Below the pieces are notes generated by a model that saw only the letters and a list, made by a program, of their open reading frames with translations, did no database searches and was not told the DNA's origin. 64,000 nt of DNA from the NCBI RefSeq assembly GCF_002964665.1, contig NZ_PQBZ01000034.1:1302429-1366428 (forward strand), given 5' to 3'. Origin of the DNA: Pseudoalteromonas sp. T1lg23B. Lineage in GTDB: Bacteria > Pseudomonadota > Gammaproteobacteria > Enterobacterales > Alteromonadaceae. This document shows positions 27,835-38,300 of this stretch, one piece after another; position 1 is the stretch's first letter, and the number at the start of each line of letters is the position of its first letter. A program made the position numbers and the translations under genes.

Positions 27835-28145
27835 GCAAATAAATCCTATGACTCATTCCAAGTATCATTACACTTACCACTTCCGCTTAAGTACGATGTC
27901 CTTGGTGTAAAAAACTAACCCTATCCTCTAGATATAGTCCTATCCATAGGCTTTACACACTTGATGTTTAGCAACAATCCTTTTCAATATGCTGAATATA
28001 TACACAAGCAAATAACTGTATTTATATACAGCTATATTATGTTCATAAATTTACTGGCGTTGCAACTTTTACTCACTCTTTTAATACACTAAACTGATCG
28101 CGTCGTGGCATTTGTTGCCAAATAAAACTTCAACAAGGATTTAAC
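27835..28145. other. Divergent regulatory region, dinB / aldo-keto reductase
   Basis: This 311-base gap holds the promoters of two divergent genes and no open frame of interest. The LexA box at 28016-28031 and a weaker look-alike at 27992-28007 are its only clear elements. Confidence 0.6.
28016..28031. promoter_or_regulatory. LexA (SOS) box
   Basis: The 16-base site CTGTATTTATATACAG matches the gammaproteobacterial LexA consensus CTG-N10-CAG, including CTGT/ACAG ends and an AT core. A weaker copy, CTGAATATATACACAA, lies 24 bases away at 27992-28007. It most likely represses dinB; it could also affect the divergent aldo/keto reductase gene, whose ATG is 115 bases away. Confidence 0.85.
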
Positions 28146-29198
28146 ATGCAATTTAGTCGACTAGGTAGTAGCACACTCGAAGTCTCAAGAGTATGTTTAG
28201 GCAGTATGACTTGGGGGCTACAGAACAATCAGCATGATGCTGATGAGCAAATTAACTATGCACTCAGCCATGGAATTAACTTTATTGATACCGCTGAGCT
28301 ATACGCCGTGCCTCCGTCACCTGATACCTATGGTGAAACAGAAAAAATCATCGGCAATTGGTTAGCCCGTCATAGGGAAAAACGACAGGAAGTCGTGCTA
28401 GCCAGCAAAATAGCAGGTGGTGGACTGCGCTGGATAAGAGAGGGAGCACCAATAAGCGCCAAGACCATTTTTGAAGCCGTGGATGATTCACTACAGCGCT
28501 TAAATACAGACTACATTGATTTATATCAGTTGCATTGGCCCAATCGCACTTCCCCTCACTTTGCAAATCACTGGCCCGGTATGGTGAAGTTTTCAAACGA
28601 GAATCGTGCTCAAGAACTCAGTGAAATGCTAGAAATTTTACAAGCCCTACAGACTTGTATTGATAACGGTAAAATTCGCCATTGGGGCTTATCTGATGAC
28701 ACCACTTGGGGAATTAACACCTACTTACGTTTAGCTTCTGAACATAATCTCGCCAAGCCTGTATCGATTCAAAATGAGTTCAATTTATTGCATACCAAAG
28801 ATTGGCCTTATCTCATTGAAAACTGTATCCATGAAGATGTTGCTTACTTACCTTGGTCGCCGCTGGCCGCAGGTTCTTTGACCGGTAAATACATAGATGG
28901 CGCAAGGCCTGAAGGATCACGCTGGACATATGGGCAACGAAATGGCTTATTCAGAGATACCCCTCAAGCCAATCAAGCCGTTAAAGCCTATGTACAACTC
29001 GCACAAGAGTTTGGCATAACCCCTGCACAAATGGCCTTAGCTTGGGTGAATCAAGTAGATGGCGTAACCTCTACCATCATTGGTGCCACGAGTATGACTC
29101 AACTTAAAGAGAACCTACAAGCCTTTGATTTTCAATTAGATAAGGCTCAGTTGGCAGCAATAGGTGAATTACTGAAACGCTTCCCTTCTCCTTTTTAA
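28146..29198 (+). CDS. tas: Aldo/keto reductase, Tas-like
   Basis: This 350-residue NADPH-dependent reductase closely follows E. coli Tas: SSTLEVSRVCLGSMTWG at the N-terminus, NFIDTAELYAVPPSPDTYG near residue 50 with the catalytic Asp/Tyr pair, the catalytic Lys in LASKIAGG, and His in YQLHWPNR. The C-terminal nucleotide site includes IIGATSMTQLKENLQA. Tas was found in E. coli through suppression of tyrosine auxotrophy in starved cells; the natural substrate is unclear. AAGGA lies before the ATG. A terminator follows the stop codon. Confidence 0.9.
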   Translation: MQFSRLGSSTLEVSRVCLGSMTWGLQNNQHDADEQINYALSHGINFIDTAELYAVPPSPDTYGETEKIIGNWLARHREKRQEVVLASKIAGGGLRWIREGAPISAKTIFEAVDDSLQRLNTDYIDLYQLHWPNRTSPHFANHWPGMVKFSNENRAQELSEMLEILQALQTCIDNGKIRHWGLSDDTTWGINTYLRLASEHNLAKPVSIQNEFNLLHTKDWPYLIENCIHEDVAYLPWSPLAAGSLTGKYIDGARPEGSRWTYGQRNGLFRDTPQANQAVKAYVQLAQEFGITPAQMALAWVNQVDGVTSTIIGATSMTQLKENLQAFDFQLDKAQLAAIGELLKRFPSPF

Positions 29199-29210
29199 AT
29201 CAAACAACTT

Positions 29211-29243
29211 AGCCAATCACCCACGGTTGATTGGCTGAGTTTT
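29211..29243 (+). terminator. Intrinsic terminator after the aldo/keto reductase gene
   Basis: A perfect 9-bp stem, AGCCAATCA/TGATTGGCT, is followed by GAGTTTTA. It begins 12 bases after the stop codon. Confidence 0.8.
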
Positions 29244-29302
29244 ATCTTACCGTCGTTAAATTTTGCTGACCAGTCACGTATAATCAAGCGAATTACCAGA
29301 AT

Positions 29303-29824
29303 ATGATTAACAGTGATATGCATAGCCTTAATCCAAAGCCTGTTATACCGTTACCTGGCACCTGCTTTACCCGTCGTACCACCCGAGCGATAGTGTTAGA
29401 TGGGCGTAAAATTCTCTTACTGTATACCGCAAGATATGATGATTACTCGCTACCGGGTGGAGGCGTTGATGATCATGAAAGCGCTGAGCAAGCACTATTG
29501 AGGGAACTGCGTGAAGAAACAGGCGCCAAAAGCCTAAAGCGTTGCTCCGAGTTTGGCCGTTATGAAGAGTATCGCCCTTGGTATAAGCCAGACTATGATA
29601 CGATTCACATCATCTCTGATTGCTATGTTTGTGAGGTGTGTGGTCAATTCGAGTCACCACAAATGGAAGACTATGAACATGCCAATGGTATGAAGCCTGT
29701 CTGGGTGGATATAGATGCAGCTATCTCTCATAACCAAAAAACGCTTGCTAATAGCGACAAACAAGGTCAATCTTTACTGCGAGAGTTGTATTTATTGCAA
29801 CAGATAAAAGACAGGCTTATGTGA
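29303..29824 (+). CDS. NUDIX hydrolase
   Basis: This 173-residue hydrolase probably cleaves a nucleoside diphosphate linked to another group. The 23-residue Nudix box is intact: GGGVDDHESAEQALLREL followed by REETGA (about residues 51-73), with the metal-binding REXXEE residues. The substrate cannot be told from the box alone. It stands alone between the aldo/keto reductase and a binding-protein gene; no shared function with either is evident. The ATG at 29303 has a weak ribosome site, and an in-frame ATG lies 12 bases later. Confidence 0.88.
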   Translation: MINSDMHSLNPKPVIPLPGTCFTRRTTRAIVLDGRKILLLYTARYDDYSLPGGGVDDHESAEQALLRELREETGAKSLKRCSEFGRYEEYRPWYKPDYDTIHIISDCYVCEVCGQFESPQMEDYEHANGMKPVWVDIDAAISHNQKTLANSDKQGQSLLRELYLLQQIKDRLM

Positions 29825-29956
29825 CATTTTTTATGATGGTTTTCTGCGAATTCAAGCCCTGAGTGGTTGATAGCTTAGACGCTTGTTCAGGGCGAGGTTC
29901 ATTGAGGTACTCGCTTGATATCATAATCGGCTAAGTACAAACATATCGGAGGTGAC

Positions 29957-30721
29957 ATGACGACAAAACCCTTTTTTTGCGCCCTGATACTATTACTCAT
30001 ATCCACTTTGAGTCACGCTCAAACACTCACGCTTTATGCAGAAGACCTCCCACCATACCATTTTAAAAATGCGCAAGGAGAAGTGTCCGGTGCTCTGGTC
30101 GATATAGCGCGTAGCGCGCTGTCACACGCACAACTAGAAGGACAATTCGAAATTGTCCCCATGGCCCGTGCCTATAAAGAACTACAAACCCAGCCGAATA
30201 CGCTGATGCTCTCTTTACTCAAAACACCTCAGCGCAGTAAACAGTTTGTTTGGATTGCACAAACCTACTTCGCCGATGCCTACTTGGTAAGCCATGTTGA
30301 TAGCCCCATCACACTTGATACCTTACAACAGGCTAAGCAATTTCGTGTTAGCACCATCCGCGGCTACTCCAGTGAGCACTTTTTACGTAAACAAGGCTTC
30401 AGCGAAGAAGAAAATCTCGTGCTGGTGAGCCACTATCATCAGCTTTGGCAGTTACTTTATAAAAAGCGCATTGATTTGGTACTTACCAATACGCTCACAC
30501 TAGAAAAAGAAGTTTTGAGCACCGGCTTAGACCCAACGCTGGTCGCCAAAAAACTGCACCTGACTGATTTCCCCTCGCAACTTTGGTTAGTCGCCAACCC
30601 ACAGCTAGACGCCACAACCGCCCAGAAATTAAAGGCCTCTGTTCATCACCTAAAACAAAGCGGTGTGTACCAGCAAATTCTGGCTCGTTGGAAACTGTCA
30701 GCGCCTCAATCCGACAAATAA
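29957..30721 (+). CDS. Periplasmic solute-binding protein, SBP family 3
   Basis: This 254-residue secreted protein has a signal peptide ending LSHAQ (about residue 22) and one bacterial extracellular solute-binding family 3 domain (LTLYAEDLPPYHFKN... to the end). Family members bind amino acids or similar small ligands, but this short, transporter-less kind, common in Alteromonadales, may have a sensory or other role. A strong GGAGGTG site precedes the ATG. No permease or ATPase gene lies nearby. Its last 16 bases overlap the 3' end of the convergent SIMPL gene. Confidence 0.84.
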   Translation: MTTKPFFCALILLLISTLSHAQTLTLYAEDLPPYHFKNAQGEVSGALVDIARSALSHAQLEGQFEIVPMARAYKELQTQPNTLMLSLLKTPQRSKQFVWIAQTYFADAYLVSHVDSPITLDTLQQAKQFRVSTIRGYSSEHFLRKQGFSEEENLVLVSHYHQLWQLLYKKRIDLVLTNTLTLEKEVLSTGLDPTLVAKKLHLTDFPSQLWLVANPQLDATTAQKLKASVHHLKQSGVYQQILARWKLSAPQSDK

Positions 30722-31419
30722 TACTCGACGCTGGTTACCACCCGAACCGTTTTGATCTGCGGGGTGTTGCTGTCCCTGTCACTAATACTGAATTGCCCCT
30801 GACGAGCCGACTTAATCTTGCCTAACTTTGAATCTGAATCTTTGGCAAACTTAAGTGCCACTTCTCGTGCCTTTTGCGTTGCTTCTTGCACCATTTTCGG
30901 TTTGATGTCATTCAACCCAGTAAACATATACTCTATGCGGTTTTGGTAATCATCTTGAGTGATCGCAATACCTTGTTTAGCAAGTGTACTTAGCTTTCCA
31001 AGCGCTTGTTTCACCTTGTCGGGATGGTGGCTAAACACGGTGACACCAGCCTTAGCGATATACCGAAAACCTCGTTCATTCTGACCATACTCTTGTGCAA
31101 ACTTGTCGACAATTGAAGGGGTTGCTTGGCTCATCTCTTGCTCATCAAAGCCATGTAGCGTTAGGAATGCTCTGATTGCGGCATTTTTTTCTTCTACTCT
31201 CGCCACCAGCGCTTCTAAATCATTATCAGCATCTTTGTAAAATACCGGCCAAATCACCGTATCCGCTATTACTTCTTGTTCGGCCAGCCCCTTAACCTGT
31301 ACGGTACGTTCCATCGCCTTAATGTCTTGTAGAGACTGAGTAATAAGCCATGTACTCAATACTATGCCAACAGCCAATACCCCCGCCGCCCCCAAGTGTT
31401 TGCTTAACGCTTCTTTCAC
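30706..31419 (-). CDS. SIMPL domain (DUF541) protein
   Basis: This 237-residue protein has an N-terminal hydrophobic anchor (about residues 8-28) and one SIMPL/DUF541 domain (VQVKGLAEQEVIADTVIWPV... through the end). E. coli YggE, of this family, is linked to lowered oxidative stress, but the molecular function is unknown. The start is GTG at 31419. Its 3' end overlaps that of the convergent solute-binding protein by 16 bases, leaving no space for separate terminators, so transcripts from the two strands probably run into each other. Confidence 0.85.
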   Translation of the reverse strand: MKEALSKHLGAAGVLAVGIVLSTWLITQSLQDIKAMERTVQVKGLAEQEVIADTVIWPVFYKDADNDLEALVARVEEKNAAIRAFLTLHGFDEQEMSQATPSIVDKFAQEYGQNERGFRYIAKAGVTVFSHHPDKVKQALGKLSTLAKQGIAITQDDYQNRIEYMFTGLNDIKPKMVQEATQKAREVALKFAKDSDSKLGKIKSARQGQFSISDRDSNTPQIKTVRVVTSVEYYLSD

Positions 31420-31632
31420 CGTTTGTTACTCCGATATCTAGTTGTGAGATCAAAGTCTCGTTGAATATGACTCGATCAATCGTCAAAAACTGATTACAGT
31501 GATAGCACAAATCATTGTTTTCATCAGCCTAATCGCTAATTTAAGGCTCGGCACCTGAACGACTCATGTACCAGTGCGATTTGGCCAATACACAAGTCAT
31601 GTCAGTAGGCAAGACCCAAAACGGGAAGGTAA

Positions 31633-34302
31633 ATGAGCGTAAAACAAATAGGACAATTCTTTAACCCTCGCTCTGTGGCTGTGATAGGCGCTTCTAATAC
31701 TCCTGGACGCGCAGGCTATGTGGTCATGAGAAACCTCCTCCAAGGTGGTTTTAATGGTCCCATCATGCCCGTTAGCCCAAAACATAAAGCGGTCCATGGC
31801 GTGTTAGCTTACGACAGCATTGCCGCCTTGCCACAAACCCCAGAATTGGCTGTCATATGCACTAATAAAAACACTCTAGAGCTGTTGATTGAACAGCTTG
31901 GCTGTATCGGCTGCCATAACATCGTTATCATCGCAGCAGGTTTAAGTAACGCACAAAAGAGAGCGTTAAAAGGGGTAACGCAGAAGCATAACATTCAATT
32001 ACTCGGTCCCAATTGTCTGGGTTTATTAGTTCCACACATCGGGCTGAACGCCAGCTTTTCCCATACCGTGGCAGAACCAGGTAAATTGGCATTTGTTTCG
32101 CAATCGGCTGCGGTGTGTTCAACCATTTTGGATTGGGCCCAAAGCAAACGCATTGGCTTTTCTTATTTTGTATCGGTGGGCGATTGCTTGGGCATAGATT
32201 TCGATGAGCTGCTAGATTTCCTTGGTCGCGACGCAAAAACCAAGGCCATTTTGTTGTACATCGATAACATTGATGATGTTAGGCGGTTTATTTCAGCCGC
32301 TAGAGCCGCGGCGTTTAGTAAACCCGTCATCGTGATCAAAACAGGCAAAACCCATGCAGGAGCAGAAGCGGCATATATTCATACCGGAGGGCGAACGTCT
32401 GACGACTCCGTTTATGACGCAATGTTTCAACGCGCAGGCATGCTCAGAGTAAGTGATCTCAGAGAGTTGTTTGCAGCAACACAAACCCTTGCTCTGCATC
32501 CGAAGTTACTACAGGTTGAACAACTCACCATACTCACCAATGGAGGGGGCCCGGGGATCATGGCTGTAGATACCCTGCTACAACGCTCAGGTAAACTGAC
32601 ACAACTAGATGATACCACCCGCGCTGCACTCAATGCGGTGATCCCGCAATCCAATATGACCACCAATCCTATAGACTTGTTTGGCGACTCATCGCCAATG
32701 CGTTATCAAAAAGCACTGGAAATTTTGCTCAAAGCGCCTGAGGTTAAGAATTTATTGATAATTCATACCCCCTCTGCGCTGGCGCCAAGCGAGGAATACG
32801 CCAAAATAATTGCCAGCACGTTGCAGACGATTCCTAAAATGGCAAGGCCCTTTGTCATGACAAACTTTATGGGGGAAGGTGCGGCCTATGCGGCACGTGA
32901 TATTTGTGCAGACCATGATATTCCGACTTATCGTACTCCTGAAGGTGCAGTAGGTGCGTTTATGCATTTGGTCAGCTACCGACGAAATCAAAAGCACCTG
33001 ACACAAACCCCCGAGTCTGGCAGTGATAATAGCCAAATTAATAGTAAGGCCGCGAAAAAGACCATTCAAATGCTGCTCAGAGAAGGACATTCGCGGATCT
33101 CGACCCATCAGGCAAGCCAAATACTGTCTCAATACAACATTGAGTGTATTGAGACTCGCGTCGCTATGACACCCACTGAGGCGAAGGAACAAGCCATCGA
33201 GCTGGGTTTTCCCGTTGCACTCAAGTTGATAAGTCCATCCATCGCCTCTAAATCAGAAGTGGGTGGCGTGGTACTCAACTTGAACGACTCTCACGAAGTA
33301 GAACAAACCGCATTTGCCATGTTACTGCGGATCAAAAAAGCCTATCCAGATGCCATTATTGAAGGGTTTTCTTTGCAAAAAATGGCGCCAAGGGCTGGTG
33401 CGCAAGAGCTGCGTATCGCGGTTAAAACCGAGCCAAATTTTGGTCCCGTTATCCTACTTGGTGAAGCCGGTACAGGATTGGAGTTTTCTCAAGCCGCCGT
33501 AGCATTCCCGCCTTTGAATATGAATCTCGCCAAGTACTTGATAGCAGCGGCCCAAGACAAAGGCGTACTTAAGGAGCGCGCACTACCTGACAAGGTCGAT
33601 AAATATAGGCTGTGCGATTTACTCACGCGCATTTCACAGCTGATCATTGATCAAAGTGACATCGATAGCATTGAGTTAAACCCGATTTTGGCAAGTAAAG
33701 GGCAGTTTTTAGTACTGGATGCCAACATTACTCTCATCCCCTATCAGCCCAAGCTGGGTAAGAAGCGTTTAGTGATAAGACCTTACCCAAAAGATCTCGT
33801 CAAAAACGTGAGTTTGAAAAATGGTGAAACAGCAATTTTGAGGCCTATAAAACCGGAAGATGAACGTGCGCATCAGGAGTTTGATCAGTCCTTAACAAAA
33901 GAAGATAGATACCGGCGCTTTTTTGGTGAACTGCCACAGTTTAATCATGAACAACTGGCTAAAATGACACAGATAGACTACGACCGAGAAATGGCATTTA
34001 TTGTTACCCAAGCCTACAAAAGCAGCTATCGGACGCTTGGTGTGTCACGCATATTGATAGAACCGGACAACAGCAGTGCGGAGTTTGCGGTGGTGGTACG
34101 GTCACAATCGAAAGGGTTGGGTTTAGGTCGCATTCTGATGAGCGCCATTATCGATTATGCAGCTAAGCAAGGGATAAAAACGCTCAGTGGTATTACTTTG
34201 CCTGAAAACAGCGGTATGATTGAATTATCAAGAAAACTTGGTTTCACCATCACCCGTGACTTTGAAGAAGGCACGGTCAACATGCAACTAATACTAAATT
34301 AA
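31633..34302 (+). CDS. patZ: Protein lysine acetyltransferase PatZ (ADP-forming acyl-CoA synthetase-like + GNAT)
   Basis: This 889-residue cytoplasmic enzyme matches E. coli PatZ/Pka (886 residues) over its whole length. Order: CoA-binding domain (SVAVIGASNTPGRAGYVVMR), succinyl-CoA-ligase-like domains, ATP-grasp-like part (about 480-690), and a C-terminal GNAT acetyltransferase (about 720-889; RSQSKGLGLGRILM is the acetyl-CoA loop). PatZ acetylates and silences acetyl-CoA synthetase. An HTGG motif lies in AAYIHTGGRTSDD near 255, where true ADP-forming synthetases carry a phospho-His. A good GGAAGG site precedes the ATG. The K+ channel gene follows after two bases. Confidence 0.93.
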   Translation: MSVKQIGQFFNPRSVAVIGASNTPGRAGYVVMRNLLQGGFNGPIMPVSPKHKAVHGVLAYDSIAALPQTPELAVICTNKNTLELLIEQLGCIGCHNIVIIAAGLSNAQKRALKGVTQKHNIQLLGPNCLGLLVPHIGLNASFSHTVAEPGKLAFVSQSAAVCSTILDWAQSKRIGFSYFVSVGDCLGIDFDELLDFLGRDAKTKAILLYIDNIDDVRRFISAARAAAFSKPVIVIKTGKTHAGAEAAYIHTGGRTSDDSVYDAMFQRAGMLRVSDLRELFAATQTLALHPKLLQVEQLTILTNGGGPGIMAVDTLLQRSGKLTQLDDTTRAALNAVIPQSNMTTNPIDLFGDSSPMRYQKALEILLKAPEVKNLLIIHTPSALAPSEEYAKIIASTLQTIPKMARPFVMTNFMGEGAAYAARDICADHDIPTYRTPEGAVGAFMHLVSYRRNQKHLTQTPESGSDNSQINSKAAKKTIQMLLREGHSRISTHQASQILSQYNIECIETRVAMTPTEAKEQAIELGFPVALKLISPSIASKSEVGGVVLNLNDSHEVEQTAFAMLLRIKKAYPDAIIEGFSLQKMAPRAGAQELRIAVKTEPNFGPVILLGEAGTGLEFSQAAVAFPPLNMNLAKYLIAAAQDKGVLKERALPDKVDKYRLCDLLTRISQLIIDQSDIDSIELNPILASKGQFLVLDANITLIPYQPKLGKKRLVIRPYPKDLVKNVSLKNGETAILRPIKPEDERAHQEFDQSLTKEDRYRRFFGELPQFNHEQLAKMTQIDYDREMAFIVTQAYKSSYRTLGVSRILIEPDNSSAEFAVVVRSQSKGLGLGRILMSAIIDYAAKQGIKTLSGITLPENSGMIELSRKLGFTITRDFEEGTVNMQLILN

Positions 34303-34304
34303 TT

Positions 34305-35252
34305 ATGCTAACTACTTATCGTGAAAAAACAGCCGCTTTATTGGAAGGCAGCGGCCGCTACCACAAAGCAGGGCGTTATCTGGATATCTTTTTGATTGCC
34401 TTGATTATGGTCAACGTTATTGCCATCGTGCTTGAGTCTGTTCCAAGTTTGGCCAAGCAGTATCAAGCGTTCTTTTTAGAACTTGAATTGGTATCCGTAG
34501 CAATATTCTCCGTTGAGTATTTGCTTCGTCTTTGGTGCAGTGTAGACAAAATTGAATACAAAAATCTATCCTGCAGTAACCTGAAAAAACGTATTACATA
34601 CACCTTTTCACCACTGGCTATCATAGATTTACTCGCTATCTTACCTACTTTGCTGATGGTGTTTATTACCTTTGACTTGCGCTTCCTGAGGGTGATTAGG
34701 TTACTGCGTATCTTTAAGCTCACTCGCTACTCTCGGGCAATGCAGTTATTGCTTGCAGCTTTTAAAGAAGAAGGTAGTAGTTTATTAGCCGCTTTCTTTA
34801 TCATGTCTGTGGTATTGATCATGGCCTCATGCGGTATTTACTTGCTCGAACATGATATACAGCCCGACAAATTTGGCTCCATCCCGCAGTCTATGTGGTG
34901 GGCCATGGCAACGTTAACCACCGTCGGATATGGTGATGTGGTCCCCGTGACCGCAGCAGGCCGATTTTTTGGCGGAGTGATCACTTTACTCAGCATGGGG
35001 ATGGTTGCTATCCCGACCGGCTTATTAGCTTCTAGCTTTGCCGATCAACTGCGTAAACGCAGAGATGCATTTAATGAGGCTGTGTTACACAGTCTGATTG
35101 ACGGTGAGATTGACCCTAGTGAAAAGGAACACCTTGAAATGTTGCGTATCGAACTGGGGCTTAGCCATGCAGAAGCCAATCAAGCGATCAAAATCATGAC
35201 CTCACAACGTGTGCACGCGCTTTATTGCAAACACTGTGGCAATAAGCTGTAG
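34305..35252 (+). CDS. Voltage-gated potassium channel (ion transporter family)
   Basis: This 315-residue membrane protein has six transmembrane helices. Helix 4 is a voltage sensor with regularly spaced Arg (LRFLRVIRLLRIFKLTR), and the pore loop has the potassium signature TTVGYGD near residue 205. After the last helix there is a C-terminal cytoplasmic tail of about 75 residues with a helix that resembles an acidic, EF-like or DnaJ-like segment (DGEIDPSEKEHLEML), ending in YCKHCGNKL, half of a zinc-ribbon. The ATG is two bases after the patZ stop, so both genes are very likely cotranscribed. Confidence 0.92.
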   Translation: MLTTYREKTAALLEGSGRYHKAGRYLDIFLIALIMVNVIAIVLESVPSLAKQYQAFFLELELVSVAIFSVEYLLRLWCSVDKIEYKNLSCSNLKKRITYTFSPLAIIDLLAILPTLLMVFITFDLRFLRVIRLLRIFKLTRYSRAMQLLLAAFKEEGSSLLAAFFIMSVVLIMASCGIYLLEHDIQPDKFGSIPQSMWWAMATLTTVGYGDVVPVTAAGRFFGGVITLLSMGMVAIPTGLLASSFADQLRKRRDAFNEAVLHSLIDGEIDPSEKEHLEMLRIELGLSHAEANQAIKIMTSQRVHALYCKHCGNKL

Positions 35253-35305
35253 ACTAGGTGAGTGGTTGTTGGTGCGCGTAAGCTAATTCACTCGCACCAA
35301 CAAAA

Positions 35306-38300
35306 TTAAAATACGGGTTGCCAGGTTTTTTCCAGTAAAGCAGCAACTTGTTCGCCAGATTGAACATCGCAAAATAGCGGGCCTTGGAAATGGTCACACC
35401 CTAACATTCTTAAAAAGCGTAATTGCTCCTGTGTCGATATACCATTTGCAATACATTGCATGCCCAGACTGTGAGCCAGCGATAAACTCGCGTGAATAAT
35501 CACTTCATGTTCATTATCAATACCAATATCACTGACGAAACTATGATCGATTTTCAGCACATCGACTGGGAATTGTTTAAGGTAGGTCAAAGAGGCGTAT
35601 CCCGTACCAAAGTCATCCATAAACAATCTACAACCTAGCGACTTTAGTTGGTACATCACATCAATCACATGGCGGATATCACTCATCATGACAGACTCGG
35701 TGATTTCAAAGGCGATATATCTCCCCTGCACTTTGGTGCGTTGAAGAATAACTTTGATTTGCTCAACCAAGTGCGCATTTTGAAAGTCTAGCGCCGACAG
35801 ATTGATTGAAATATACAACTCTGAATGATAGGTATGCCACTGTTTTAGTTCAAAAAGAGCACGTTCAAGCGTTTGCAGCATGATTAAGGTAGATAACCCG
35901 GTCTGAGCGACATTGGTAATAACAGCGTCACCATCACAGCCGACAATTTTCGGCCAATTTATCGTGGTTTCAAAGCCGTCTATGGTTTTGCTAGTACCAT
36001 TAATAATTGGCTGATAAAGATTAGAAAACTCACCATTATCCAACGCCTGACGTAAGTCTTTCTCCAACACGAACGTACGCTGTACCTGTTGATTCATTTC
36101 CTGTTTAAAGAAATACACACCGGCACTATTTTGCTGCACCGCATGACTGAGCGCCAGTTTAGCGTTTTGACATAACGCAAAGGCTTCGTTACCGTCCTCC
36201 GGTCCGCAAGCAACGCCAATGCACACATCCAGCGACAGCTCATATCCAGAGACATTGATTGGCTTTTCAAAGCGTTGGATAAGCTCACTAATACATCGCG
36301 TCGCTTCTGATAGTTCTTTTACTTGCTCCAGCAGCACATAAAATTCTTGGCTGCCTTCTACACCAACGCTGTCCTGCTCTCTAAAGCATTGACGCAAAAT
36401 ACCCACAATGTGACGCATCACATTTGCGTACTGTTCTGCTGGCAAAGATTCCTGATAACGTTTAAGACGCCTAAAGCGTAATGCAACAATCACTACGGGG
36501 CTCTGTTGCTGCATCTGTGACAAAGCATGTTGCACTCTATCGATAAACAACACTTTATTGGGAAGCTGTGTGACCACATCATAATTTGCAAGCTGATATA
36601 GCTCTTGCTCCGTCCGCTTTTGTGACGAAATATCGGTCATGACCACAACATAGTTTGCCAGTTCACCGTGAGCATCAGCTACAGCACTCACTTTTATCAA
36701 TACATAGCACACTTCACCACTAGGCTGGGTCAATTGTTCCTCAGAACTGTAGTGTTCACCCGGTTGAAGTTGTGTCATTGCTCGCAGATAACGCATTCTA
36801 ACTTGCCTGCTCAAACCAAGGCTTAGTTTGGTACTTGAATCGGGCTCAGCTTCAATGTCAAACGCTTGTTGTAGCGCTGTATTACAGGCTTGAATTCGCA
36901 AATTTTTGTCAAGAATAAACACCCAATCACGCGTCTGTTCAAAGGCAGCACCAAACAAACGCGCTCGCTCTTCGAAAATCCGCTCTCTTGTTAAATTGGT
37001 ATAGGTGCCTGTCACACGCTCGGGTATCCCTTCTTGCCAAGCCATCACCTTGCCGTAATCTTTATACCAGCGCCAGTGGCCCTGCTTGTGTGCCAAGCGA
37101 TAGGTGCAATTGAAAGTCCCTTTATTGGTTGAAACAAATTCCAGCCATTCTATTCGAAACAGTGCCCTATCGTTTGGATGCACAATGTTAAGGTATTCAT
37201 CTAAAGTCACATTATCGTGCGGGTAATCCAGCTCGGTGGTCAACCTCGGCTGGTAAATTAGGTGATTATCAAGCTGCCAATCCCACACACCGGAACCACT
37301 ACTTTCGAGCGCGAGTTTAAGTCTGGCTTCACTGTTTTGAGTTTCTTTGTGTGCCGCGATGATCATCTGCTCAACTTTGTTTTTACGATACATCCATAAA
37401 CTAAAAGAACATAAAGCAAAAAGAATATAAGCGGCCAATGCATAAGGTGAACGCCATATCGGATAACGCACCTTAATGTTGAGCTTTGCCGGCTCTGTAT
37501 AGTCGCCTGTGTATGGGTCTTTTGCCCATACCTTCAACTGATAATTACCAGGATTGAGCTTAGGAAACACAACTCGATTGTTGCTGCGTGTCAGTGTCTT
37601 TTGCCCACCCGATATTTGATACTCGTACACGACACGGTCTTGATAATTGAATACCATGGCTGAGAAAGCGACTTCCAGACCAATGTCATCATGATTGAGC
37701 ACTAACTCATCAATGGCTTTGAGACCATTTTGCTGTAATTTCCTCGACATCAACTCTACCGAAGTGATGTTAACCCGCGACAATAATGGCTTCTTTGGCC
37801 TCACTACCGCGGGGTCAAACCAAGTAAACCCTTTTAATGACCCATAGACGATTCTGCCATCTTCGAGCTGCTCTGACGCATTCCAGTTAAATTCATTGGT
37901 ATATAAACCATCGTCGGTTGCAAACTGCTGCATGTGAAGATTATCAGGGTCTAACCGCCATATTCCTTTGTGCGATGACATCCAAATAACGCCGACCTTA
38001 TCCTGACGCATTTCATACATAGGGGTGTCGAGCTTAAGCTTCCTCAAATCTATGGTGTGCGCTACTTCATAGCCATCAAGCGTCAACCCAATTAGCCCCA
38101 TGTTGGACATAGCAAGCCACAGAATGTTGTTCTTATCTATGGTGTATGTAAGTAGGTTATCCGGTGAGTGCTCATTGGCATTCGGTGTTTCATAGATTTT
38201 AGATAAAGCCTGAGTCTGAGGTATATATCGGTACAATATACCACCATAGAAGAATAGCGGCTGATCCGGTTTATCAGACAATGGCATTCGAAACCCAAAT

